A DNA stretch of 64,000 nucleotides. Origin: Fidelibacterota bacterium (lineage in GTDB: Bacteria > Fidelibacterota > SORT01). The notes under the pieces are model-generated. The model saw nothing but the letters and a program-made list of their open reading frames with translations. It was not told the origin of the DNA and made no database searches. Positions 35,027-43,438 of this stretch are shown piece after piece (the first letter of the stretch is position 1; each line of letters starts with the position of its first letter). Location of the stretch: the NCBI GenBank assembly GCA_022571215.1, contig JACZYG010000006.1, positions 1-64,000 of the forward strand. The letters run 5' to 3'. The translations under genes and the position numbers were made by a program.

Positions 35027-36427
35027 TTGAAGAAGAACGATATATTAGATGTAACAATAGATTCCCTCGCTTTCGGAGGGAAAGGGTTGTTGAAGATCGA
35101 CGGTAAAGCGCTGTTCGTCCGAAATTCGTTACCCGGAGAAAAATTACGCGTAAAAGTGATCAAAAGCCGCTCCGGTTTTGCTGAAGCTATCCCATTGGAA
35201 ACCTTAACCCGGTCAAAATATTATGTGGAGCCGGAATGTTCGCATTTCAAATATTGCGGGGGTTGTTCACTGCAAAACCTAAAATACGAAGAGCAGCTTT
35301 CACAAAAAGAAAGGCAGATAAAGGAAACGATCGAGCATCTCGGCGGGGTTAGAGACGTAAAGATGGAACCGATCGTACCGGCGCCCGATGTATATCATTA
35401 CCGTAATAAAATGGAATTTTCTTTTTCTAATAAGAGGTGGCTGACCGATGAGGACGAACACAAACCAAAAGATTTTGCTCTCGGGTTGCACGTACCGGGC
35501 AATTTTGAAAAAGTACTCGATATTGACAAATGTCATCTCCAATCTGAATTGTCCAACAAGATATTAAACAGCGTCAAGGAATCGTCCCAGTCAGAGAATC
35601 TTAAAGCCTACGATGTTAGAAGCCATAAAGGTTATTTGAGATATTTGGTTATCAGACAATCGACGAACAGAGACGATCTTTTAGTAAACATAGTAACAAA
35701 GCATGACGAACCTGACAGGCTGAAAAAGGTTGTAGAAGAGCTCCTCAAGGATTGCCCGGAAGTCACTTGCGTCGTGAACGTGGTAAACGATGGTGTCGCT
35801 TCGATTGCCTACGGCTCAAAGACTAACCTGCTGCACGGCGATGGAATATTTCACGAGCGTATAGCAAATGTAGACCTCGAGATCGGACCGCAGGAATTCC
35901 TGCAGACAAATACAAAAGCCGCGGAATTATTATACGCTAAGATATTAGATTATGCCGACTTCTCTAAAGATGATGATGTATTTGACCTGTTTTGCGGTGT
36001 CGGATCGATATCGTTGTATATAGCTCCTCATGTAAAGAGCGTTACAGGATTTGAACTACTGCCCGAAGCGGTGGATAGCGCGGGAAGAAATGCTGCGTCC
36101 AACGGGATATTAAATTGCAAATTCGTTTCAGGCGATATGAGAGAATTATTCAGGGATCTCGATTTTGTGAGAAAAGCTCATGGCGTTCCTGACCTGATCG
36201 TTCTTGATCCACCGAGGGGAGGGATACACCCGAGTATACCGAAAAGAATATCTCAATTGAAACCATCAAGAGTGGTTTACGTATCATGCAATCCGGCTTC
36301 GTTCGCACGGGATGTGAAATTATTTGCGGAAAGAAATTACAAGTTGAAAAAGTTACAGGCATTTGATTTATTTCCTCATACGCCTCATGCGGAATTGGTT
36401 TCGCTATTGGAGCATGAACCCGGGTAA
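35027..36427 (+). CDS. rlmD: RNA (uracil-5-)-methyltransferase, RlmD/TrmA family
   Basis: 466 residues, TTG start with AAAAGGA upstream. An N-terminal TRAM domain (1-60) is followed by a 4Fe-4S cluster motif C71-x5-C77-x2-C80 with a fourth Cys169. The SAM-binding motif is D-L-F-C-G-V-G-S-I, then L-D-P-P-R-G-G and the catalytic Cys421 in Y-V-S-C-N-P. It makes 5-methyluridine in rRNA (or tRNA); RlmD and other RumA paralogues cannot be separated by eye. Stands alone between the RND terminator and the K+ channel promoter. Confidence 0.9.
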   Translation: MKKNDILDVTIDSLAFGGKGLLKIDGKALFVRNSLPGEKLRVKVIKSRSGFAEAIPLETLTRSKYYVEPECSHFKYCGGCSLQNLKYEEQLSQKERQIKETIEHLGGVRDVKMEPIVPAPDVYHYRNKMEFSFSNKRWLTDEDEHKPKDFALGLHVPGNFEKVLDIDKCHLQSELSNKILNSVKESSQSENLKAYDVRSHKGYLRYLVIRQSTNRDDLLVNIVTKHDEPDRLKKVVEELLKDCPEVTCVVNVVNDGVASIAYGSKTNLLHGDGIFHERIANVDLEIGPQEFLQTNTKAAELLYAKILDYADFSKDDDVFDLFCGVGSISLYIAPHVKSVTGFELLPEAVDSAGRNAASNGILNCKFVSGDMRELFRDLDFVRKAHGVPDLIVLDPPRGGIHPSIPKRISQLKPSRVVYVSCNPASFARDVKLFAERNYKLKKLQAFDLFPHTPHAELVSLLEHEPG

Positions 36428-36438
36428 GAGGAAAATTG

Positions 36439-36467
36439 TTGACATTACACACTTGTATCTATATTAT
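36439..36467 (+). promoter_or_regulatory. Sigma-70-type promoter of the K+ channel operon
   Basis: Perfect TTGACA (36439-36444), 17-base spacer, TATTAT (36462-36467). It begins 12 bases after the methyltransferase stop and about 27 bases before the channel TTG start at 36494. Confidence 0.7.
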
Positions 36468-36493
36468 CAACATATAAGGCAGATGTCATTCTT

Positions 36494-37660
36494 TTGAAAA
36501 TATTGCAAAAAATAGGTTCGGGATTAAGGATTTTAACCGAGGGTATGGTACATAAAGTATTTCTTGCCATATTCACTGTAATGACGCTCGGAGCAGTAGT
36601 GGTGTATTATTTTGAGAACGGTCAAAGCGCGCATCACTTTGAATCTATGTACGATTCCATCTGGTGGGCGCTTGTTACCATGACGACGGTTGGTTACGGG
36701 GATATGGTACCGGTCACAATCGGAGGCAGGATTGCGGGCGCATTCATTATGTTTTCCGGCGTAGCGCTTGTTTCAATGTTTACCGCTACGATCTCTTCAA
36801 TTTACGTAGCAAGAAAAATACGAGAGGGAAAAGGATTGGAAAAAATTAATTACGAAGGTCATATCATCATATGCGGCTGGAATGAATATTCAGAATCTTT
36901 ATTAGAATCTTTACTGTCGCTAAGTGACGCCGATAATTTGAGGATAGTACTTATCAATGAACTCTCCGAGGACGATATAAACAACATCATATTCAAGCAC
37001 AAAGAATTAAAAATAAAATACGTGCGAGGAGACTTTACCAGCGAAACTGTTCTTGATCTCGCAAATGCCAGAGATGCTGCCACCGTTCTTATCACGCCGG
37101 ATAATAGCACTTTATCAACGAGTGAGCCTGACGAACGGACGCTGCATACGACACTGACTCTCAAGGCGATGAATCCTTCTCTCAAGGTTTATGCTCATAT
37201 ACTTCATCAGGCGTCAAAGGGGCATCTTAGAAGAGCAGGTGTAGATGATATTATTATTCGGGACGAATTCACAGGTTTTTTTCTAGCTTCCCATGTCGCT
37301 AATCCCGGTATACCTCAAACGTTTTCCGAGCTATTGAATTACAATGTGAGGATGAATCTTCAGCGGATAGAAATTCCTGTAAATAAAGTCGGAATAACTT
37401 TTGGAGATTTATCGGATTATTTCAACGAATCAGGCGATGGAATTCTTATAGGCATTACATCCGAAAGGAAACCCGTTAAAATCTCCGACGTGCTCACCTC
37501 AGATGCTTCGTCGTTAGACCAATTCATAGAACGGAAGTTTGCGGAATCGGGCATAAATCTCGAAAACGAAAAAGGGCATCGAGTGGAAATAAACCCGCCC
37601 AACAATCTGATCATCAGAAGCAATGATGTCGCATTAATAATAGGTGAAAATCAAAATTAA
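36494..37660 (+). CDS. Two-helix potassium channel with RCK (TrkA-N) domain
   Basis: 388 residues, TTG start. Two membrane helices flank a pore loop with the K+ selectivity filter T-V-G-Y-G-D (about 65-70). From residue ~120 a Rossmann-like RCK domain begins I-I-I-C-G-W-N-E-Y-S, where the usual G-x-G-x-x-G is altered, then a TrkA-C-like end. This is the MthK/Kch layout. The next gene, a separate cyclic-nucleotide-binding protein, starts 3 bases after its stop. Confidence 0.92.
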   Translation: MKILQKIGSGLRILTEGMVHKVFLAIFTVMTLGAVVVYYFENGQSAHHFESMYDSIWWALVTMTTVGYGDMVPVTIGGRIAGAFIMFSGVALVSMFTATISSIYVARKIREGKGLEKINYEGHIIICGWNEYSESLLESLLSLSDADNLRIVLINELSEDDINNIIFKHKELKIKYVRGDFTSETVLDLANARDAATVLITPDNSTLSTSEPDERTLHTTLTLKAMNPSLKVYAHILHQASKGHLRRAGVDDIIIRDEFTGFFLASHVANPGIPQTFSELLNYNVRMNLQRIEIPVNKVGITFGDLSDYFNESGDGILIGITSERKPVKISDVLTSDASSLDQFIERKFAESGINLENEKGHRVEINPPNNLIIRSNDVALIIGENQN

Positions 37661-37663
37661 GTT

Positions 37664-38173
37664 ATGATAGACAAAACTAAAATAGAAGATTTCTCGATAT
37701 TCAAAGAACTTAATGATGCGCAACTTGATGAAGTTTGCGGGATACTTGTTGAACGCAGATACGAAAAGAACGAAACAATCTTCTCGGAAGGTGATATCGG
37801 AACGTCGCTCTTTCTATTATTGGAAGGAGAGGTGGAGATAAGCCAGGCGCTTACCCTGAATATAGACCATTCTGATACAGACAACCGGGAAAAATCTCTA
37901 ATCAGGCTTAACGCGAGTGTTAAAACCTTTTTCGGAGAGGTCGGTTTAATAGAGCAAGACGGTGTCAGGACTGCCACGGTTCGTACCACTTCAAGCTCTT
38001 TGATTGCCAGGCTCTCCAAAAAGGATTTTAAGGAATTAATTGAAAAAGACCCTGTTCTCGGTACTATCCTTTTAAGTAATATAGCAGAAGTACTTTGTCA
38101 GAGACTTCGTACTACGAACACTAACGTACTAAAAATAACAACCGCCTTCAGCTTAGCCCTTTCAAAGCAGTAG
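37664..38173 (+). CDS. Cyclic-nucleotide-binding domain protein coupled to the K+ channel gene
   Basis: 169 residues. One cNMP-binding domain: E-G-D-I-G-T-S-L-F-L-L-L-E-G-E-V, then the phosphate cassette F-F-G-E-V-G-L-I with Arg in G-V-R-T-A-T-V. There is no helix-turn-helix and no catalytic domain. Between the K+ channel (3 bases) and valS (2 bases). It may gate or modulate the channel in trans, as CNB domains do when fused to channels; this is inferred from position only. Confidence 0.82.
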   Translation: MIDKTKIEDFSIFKELNDAQLDEVCGILVERRYEKNETIFSEGDIGTSLFLLLEGEVEISQALTLNIDHSDTDNREKSLIRLNASVKTFFGEVGLIEQDGVRTATVRTTSSSLIARLSKKDFKELIEKDPVLGTILLSNIAEVLCQRLRTTNTNVLKITTAFSLALSKQ

Positions 38174-38175
38174 TC

Positions 38176-40815
38176 ATGAAAAAAGAAATAAGTAAAATCT
38201 ATAACCCGAAGGGTGTGGAGAAACGTTGGTACGACTTCTGGATGGATAACGGTTTTTTCCACGCCGATCCAAAATCTTCCAAAGAATTTTATACGATAGT
38301 GATTCCACCGCCGAATGTTACCGCCGAACTGCATATAGGACACGCTCTAAACAGCACCATTCAGGATATTTTTATTCGATATAAAAAAATGAGAGGATAC
38401 GAAACTCTATGGATGCCCGGTATGGATCATGCCGGCATCGCCACGCAGAATGTGGTAGAAAGGCAATTGGCGAAAGAGGGACTCGACAGACATGATCTTG
38501 GCCGGGAAAAATTCGTTGAACGGGTATGGGAGTGGAAGGAAGAGAAGGGCGGCAAGATCATTCAGCAGCTGAAAACATTGGGTTTGGCCTGTGATTGGGA
38601 TAGAGAGGCATTCACCATGGATGAACAGCGTTCTAAAGCGGTTAATGAAGTATTTGTCTCTTTACATGAACGCGGCTATATCTACAGAGCAAAATACATA
38701 ATCAATTGGTGCCCCAGGTGCGGGACTGCTCTTTCAGACGAGGAAGCGGAGCATAAAGATATCAAGGGACACTTATGGCACATAAAATATCCCATTGAAG
38801 ATAGCGCGGAGTTCGTAACGGTGGCAACCACGCGCCCGGAAACTATGCTTGGGGATAGCGCAATTGCGGTAAATCCCGATGATGAGCGTTATAAAAACCT
38901 TATCGGAAAGTGGGTAATATTACCCCTGCTGAACAGAAAACTGAAAGTCATAACCGATTCATTTGTCGATCCTGATTTCGGCACCGGAGCGGTGAAGGTG
39001 ACTCCAGCTCACGACCCGAACGATTTCGAAATGGGAGAAAGACATGGTCTTGAGCAGATAAATATTCTGAACGAAGACGGAACACTCAACGAAAATGCGG
39101 GTAAATATTCCGGTTTGGATCGCTTTGAGGCGAGAGAGCAAATTCTGAAAGACCTCGAGGCAGACCGGTTGTTAGTTAAAACGGAAGAGCACGACCACAG
39201 CGTCGCGCACTGTTACAGATGTAATACTATTATAGAGCCATATTTGTCCGAACAGTGGTTCGTGAAAATAGGACCGTTAGCGGAGAAAGCGCTTGATGCT
39301 GTAAAATCAGGCAAAATAAAACTCCATCCGAAGAAATGGGTCAAAACCTACAATCATTGGATGGAAAATATCAGAGATTGGTGTATATCGAGACAGTTGT
39401 GGTGGGGACACCGGATACCGGCTTATTATTGCCAGGAGTGCGGTGAAATCAGTGTTGCGAGGGAAGAACCTGAAAAATGTCCTCACTGTTCCGGAGCGTT
39501 GAAGCAAGACCCGGATGTGCTTGATACATGGTTTTCTTCATGGCTTTGGCCTTTTTCCACATTAGGTTGGCCGGACAAAACGGCTGAATTAAAATCATTT
39601 TATCCTACTAACACTCTTGTAACAGGCAATGAGATATTGTTCTTTTGGGTAGCGCGTATGATAATGTCCGGATTGGAATTTATGGAAGACGTCCCGTTTT
39701 CTGACGTTTACCTGCATGGAATAGTCAGGGATGAGCAGGGACGGAAGATGAGTAAATCTCTCGGAAATGGGATCGACCCGCTCAAGATGGCAGATCTTTA
39801 TAGCGCCGATGCGGTCAGATATACGCTGTTAAGTTTGGCTCCTGAGGGGCAAGATATAAGAATAGGCGAAAAAGATTTTGAAATTGGAAGGAATTTTACA
39901 AATAAAATTTGGAACGCGTATCGTTTCATATCGTCGAATCATGATGACAGTGAGCTTCCTGAAATAAATTATGAACAATTGGAATTGGCGGATGAGTGGA
40001 TAATTTCACGTTATAACGCGGCGATAGCTTCTATTAGTGATGACATAGAAAATTTCAGAGTTTCATCCGCTTTGGATAACGCGTATAAGTTTTTTTGGAA
40101 AGAATATTGCGATTGGTATCTTGAATTGATAAAAGAGCGCCTTTATTCCGGTGACCCGGAAAGGGTAAAAACCGCTCTATCTGTCGCTGTCCATGTATTT
40201 AAGGGCACTATGCAACTTCTTCATCCTTTTGTGCCGTTTATCACGGAAGAAGTATACACGGCGCTTTCGGGTGAAAAAAGCATAATGCTCTCCTCAATGC
40301 CAACCGCTTCAGAAAAATTGGTGAACAAGGCTGCCGAGGAGAAGATGTCGTTGATTCAGGAGCTGAGTTCCGCTGTCCGCGCAATCAGGAGTCAGATGAG
40401 CGTTCCGCCATCGGTCAAAGCAAACTTACTGCTTAAATCCGACTCTGAAGCTAATCTGCGGATCATAGAAGATAACCGGTCATACATCGAGAATCTCTGC
40501 AAGCTTGATTCGATAGAATTCAACGGCAAATCTGAAAGACCTAAACTTGCCGCAACTGATGTAGTCAAAAACATGGAAGTTATCTTGCCTTTAGAAGGAT
40601 TAATAGATGTTGATTTAGAGATTAAACGGCTTAACAAAGATTTGGGCAGTGTGGAAAATGCCTTGAAAGCCGTTAAAAACAAATTAACAAATGAATCTTT
40701 TATGAAAAATGCTCCACCGGATATTGTAGAAAAAGAACGGCAGAAAGAGCATGATTTTTCTGAAAAAGTTTCCAAGATAAAGACAAATCTTAATTGGTTG
40801 ACAGATGCTTCATAA
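38176..40815 (+). CDS. valS: Valyl-tRNA synthetase
   Basis: 879 residues, normal for the short bacterial form. The HIGH motif is H-I-G-H at 53-56 after P-P-N-V-T, KMSKS is K-M-S-K-S at 524-528, and the C-terminal coiled coil (about 815-875) that clamps tRNA is present. Cys pairs C-P-R-C and C-x-x-C-G ... C-P-H-C suggest zinc sites. It attaches valine to tRNA-Val and edits mischarged threonine. Confidence 0.98.
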   Translation: MKKEISKIYNPKGVEKRWYDFWMDNGFFHADPKSSKEFYTIVIPPPNVTAELHIGHALNSTIQDIFIRYKKMRGYETLWMPGMDHAGIATQNVVERQLAKEGLDRHDLGREKFVERVWEWKEEKGGKIIQQLKTLGLACDWDREAFTMDEQRSKAVNEVFVSLHERGYIYRAKYIINWCPRCGTALSDEEAEHKDIKGHLWHIKYPIEDSAEFVTVATTRPETMLGDSAIAVNPDDERYKNLIGKWVILPLLNRKLKVITDSFVDPDFGTGAVKVTPAHDPNDFEMGERHGLEQINILNEDGTLNENAGKYSGLDRFEAREQILKDLEADRLLVKTEEHDHSVAHCYRCNTIIEPYLSEQWFVKIGPLAEKALDAVKSGKIKLHPKKWVKTYNHWMENIRDWCISRQLWWGHRIPAYYCQECGEISVAREEPEKCPHCSGALKQDPDVLDTWFSSWLWPFSTLGWPDKTAELKSFYPTNTLVTGNEILFFWVARMIMSGLEFMEDVPFSDVYLHGIVRDEQGRKMSKSLGNGIDPLKMADLYSADAVRYTLLSLAPEGQDIRIGEKDFEIGRNFTNKIWNAYRFISSNHDDSELPEINYEQLELADEWIISRYNAAIASISDDIENFRVSSALDNAYKFFWKEYCDWYLELIKERLYSGDPERVKTALSVAVHVFKGTMQLLHPFVPFITEEVYTALSGEKSIMLSSMPTASEKLVNKAAEEKMSLIQELSSAVRAIRSQMSVPPSVKANLLLKSDSEANLRIIEDNRSYIENLCKLDSIEFNGKSERPKLAATDVVKNMEVILPLEGLIDVDLEIKRLNKDLGSVENALKAVKNKLTNESFMKNAPPDIVEKERQKEHDFSEKVSKIKTNLNWLTDAS

Positions 40816-40867
40816 TAATCTAAGAGAAGCGCGCTGCGTTCGCTGTCATCACTGAGTGATTGATAAT

Positions 40868-42961
40868 ATGGCGGAAGCCGGAATAGACCTTTCCACCTCA
40901 ATTCAATATCTAAAAGGGATCGGACCCAAGAGGGGAGCCGCTTTGCAGTCTATCGGAATTCAAAATGCCGGCGACCTGTTGTATTATTATCCGAGACGGT
41001 ATCTTGACAGGCGAACGATTACTTCTATTTCTGATCTCAAAAAAGACGACTCCGCGACGATAGTCGGAGAGGTCGTCTCTATGGGAATTGAAAGGGGCAG
41101 GAAGAAGAGATTCAGGCTTATTATCGAAGACGGCACAGGATATATCTCCTGCGTTTGGTTTAACGGTATCAGGTATGTGCAGAACAAATTCAAAGAAGAT
41201 CAAAGTATCGCCTTATACGGAAAGGTGGGAATCTTCGGAAACCAATTCACAATGGTTCATCCCGAATTCGATCTGCTTGGCGAAGGTCAAAATCCTCTCA
41301 AAACAGGGGCGATAATTCCGGTATATCCTTCTACGGAGGAGCTGAAAAAAGTAAAACTTGATTCAAACGGGATGATGAAGATACTAAAAAACTCTATATA
41401 TCCGCTGTCGAGTCAGGTATTTGACTACCTTCCTAAGGAACTGATAGCAAAAGAAAATCTTATGGAATTGCCGGAAGCGTTAAGGCAGATCCATTTTTGT
41501 GAAGATGAAAAATTACTTGAACAGGCTATACATAGAATAAAGTATGATGAACTTTTCTTTTACCAACTTCTGTTAGCTGTCAGAAAACAGAGTGCGAAGA
41601 CGGGGCGGGTCGGGATCAAGTTCACCCATCTGGGGAATTTATTCAAAGCGATGTATAAGTCGCTGCCGTTCGAATTGACCGAATCTCAACAATCTGTGTT
41701 AAAGGAGATTCAGAAGGATATGGCGCAGCGTGAACCGATGCAGCGACTGCTGCAGGGCGATGTCGGTTCCGGCAAGACAGTGGTGGCGCTTTTAGCGGCT
41801 TCTGTCCCTATCGGTTCGGGATATCAATCGGCGATTATGGCTCCGACTGAAATATTATCTAAACAACATTATAATAACGCAGTTAAGCTATTCGGTAACA
41901 CAGACATAAATATTGTTCATATAGTCGGCGGTCAATCGAAATCAGAGAGGCGGAAACTGTTAGACATGGTTTCAAGCGGTGAAGCGAATCTGATCATAGG
42001 AACACACGCCCTTATCTATAAGGATGTTGTTTTCCATAAACTGGGGTTTGTGACCATTGATGAACAGCACCGTTTCGGAGTGGAGCAGAGGAGTGAAATT
42101 ATGAAAAAGGGAGTAAATCCTGATATTCTCATCATGAGCGCCACTCCAATCCCGCGCTCCCTCGGCTTATCCGTTTACGGTGATCTTGATATTTCTGTTT
42201 TGACGGATATGCCTGTAGGCGTAAGAAATGTAAGGTCGGAGTTGCGTGGTTCCGGGAGCCGAAAAAATATATATGAATTCATTAATGATAAGCTGAAAGA
42301 AGGCGGACAAGCCTTCATTGTTTATCCTCTTGTAGAAGAATCGGAAAAGATGGATCTGCTTGCGGCTAAAGAAGGTTATAAATTACTCAGCGAGGACTTG
42401 CTTCGGGAGCATAAGTTAGCGCTTCTCCACGGTAGACTGAGTTCGAAGGAGAAAGAAAATATCATGCGTGAATTTTCCGAAGGAGAGATCGATGTTTTAG
42501 TCGCCACCACGGTTATTGAAGTAGGAATTGATGTTCCTAACGCAAATGTGATGTTGGTGGAGAATGCGGAGCGGTTCGGACTTTCTCAACTTCATCAGTT
42601 GAGAGGAAGAATTGGCAGAGGAGGAGAAAAGTCGTATTTTATAATGATAAGCGACGCAAAGGGGGAGGCAGCCGGTAAAAGACTAAAAGTCATTTGTGAA
42701 ACAGATAACGGGTTTAAGATAGCAGATGAAGACCTGAAGCAAAGAGGTTATGGAGACTTCTTCGGGAAACAGCAACATGGAATTCCAAAGTTCAGATTAG
42801 CGGATATTGTGACCGATATAGCTGTCGTCAAAAAGGCGCGAATTGCCGCTTTCGAACTGATTAAGAACGATCCGCATCTACGCTTACCGGCTAATAGATT
42901 ACTGAGAGACAAGTTTATGAAAGATTACGCTGAAAGATTAAAGTTTATTGAAACAGGATAA
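40868..42961 (+). CDS. recG: ATP-dependent DNA helicase RecG
   Basis: 697 residues from ATG 40868; a GTG four codons upstream is possible and neither has a clear ribosome-binding site. N-terminal wedge/OB domain (about 50-150), then helicase motifs: Q-G-D-V-G-S-G-K-T (Walker A near 298), D-E-Q-H-R-F-G (motif II), S-A-T-P-I-P-R-S (III), and Q-L-R-G-R-I-G-R (VI), ending with the TRG region. It remodels stalled replication forks and branched DNA. Confidence 0.97.
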   Translation: MAEAGIDLSTSIQYLKGIGPKRGAALQSIGIQNAGDLLYYYPRRYLDRRTITSISDLKKDDSATIVGEVVSMGIERGRKKRFRLIIEDGTGYISCVWFNGIRYVQNKFKEDQSIALYGKVGIFGNQFTMVHPEFDLLGEGQNPLKTGAIIPVYPSTEELKKVKLDSNGMMKILKNSIYPLSSQVFDYLPKELIAKENLMELPEALRQIHFCEDEKLLEQAIHRIKYDELFFYQLLLAVRKQSAKTGRVGIKFTHLGNLFKAMYKSLPFELTESQQSVLKEIQKDMAQREPMQRLLQGDVGSGKTVVALLAASVPIGSGYQSAIMAPTEILSKQHYNNAVKLFGNTDINIVHIVGGQSKSERRKLLDMVSSGEANLIIGTHALIYKDVVFHKLGFVTIDEQHRFGVEQRSEIMKKGVNPDILIMSATPIPRSLGLSVYGDLDISVLTDMPVGVRNVRSELRGSGSRKNIYEFINDKLKEGGQAFIVYPLVEESEKMDLLAAKEGYKLLSEDLLREHKLALLHGRLSSKEKENIMREFSEGEIDVLVATTVIEVGIDVPNANVMLVENAERFGLSQLHQLRGRIGRGGEKSYFIMISDAKGEAAGKRLKVICETDNGFKIADEDLKQRGYGDFFGKQQHGIPKFRLADIVTDIAVVKKARIAAFELIKNDPHLRLPANRLLRDKFMKDYAERLKFIETG

Positions 42962-43039
42962 TTAACAATTGCGGGAAACCTATTTAGCTACTAACTTTCT
43001 CGGTCTGTTAAATGTGCAACTTTTGATAGTAGGACTTTT

Positions 43040-43438
43040 ATGAGTGAAAAATCGGATAAATTCGATCCATTGTTCATCAACCTTGTGTTGACGCTGCACA
43101 ATGCCGCCATGCTTCATATGGGCAAAATAAAGAATCCGCTCTCGGATAAAATAGAGAGAGATATGTCTCAAGCCGAAATGTCCATCGATATGCTTGATAT
43201 GCTCAAAAAGAAATCGGAGGGAAACTTAATGGACGAGGAGAGCAGTATTCTTTCGCGGACTTTGAGCGAGTTGAAAATGAATTTCATGGACGAAAAAGCC
43301 AAAGACGAAAAGTCTGAATCGAAGGAAGAAACAGAAGAAAAAAGCGAAGACAAACCGGATACGGGAGCGCCTGAAAAAGAGGAAGCAAACAGCGGTAGTG
43401 AAGAGAAAGATGAAAATAATGAAGGAAAAAAAGAATAA
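43040..43438 (+). CDS. DUF1844 family protein
   Basis: 132 residues. N-terminal ~80 residues match DUF1844: F-I-N-L-V-L-T-L-H-N-A-A-M-L-H-M-G, then a helical S-I-D-M-L-D-M-L segment. The rest is a highly charged Lys/Glu tail, likely disordered. DUF1844 proteins are small cytoplasmic proteins of unknown function common in FCB and PVC bacteria. Its TAA stop touches the ATG of the following DUF2723 gene. Confidence 0.85.
   Translation: MSEKSDKFDPLFINLVLTLHNAAMLHMGKIKNPLSDKIERDMSQAEMSIDMLDMLKKKSEGNLMDEESSILSRTLSELKMNFMDEKAKDEKSESKEETEEKSEDKPDTGAPEKEEANSGSEEKDENNEGKKE

Noticed and set aside
42969-42997. TTGCGG-N17-TAACTT as a promoter of the DUF1844 gene
   Set aside because: Both hexamers have several mismatches; spacing alone is not enough to support it.
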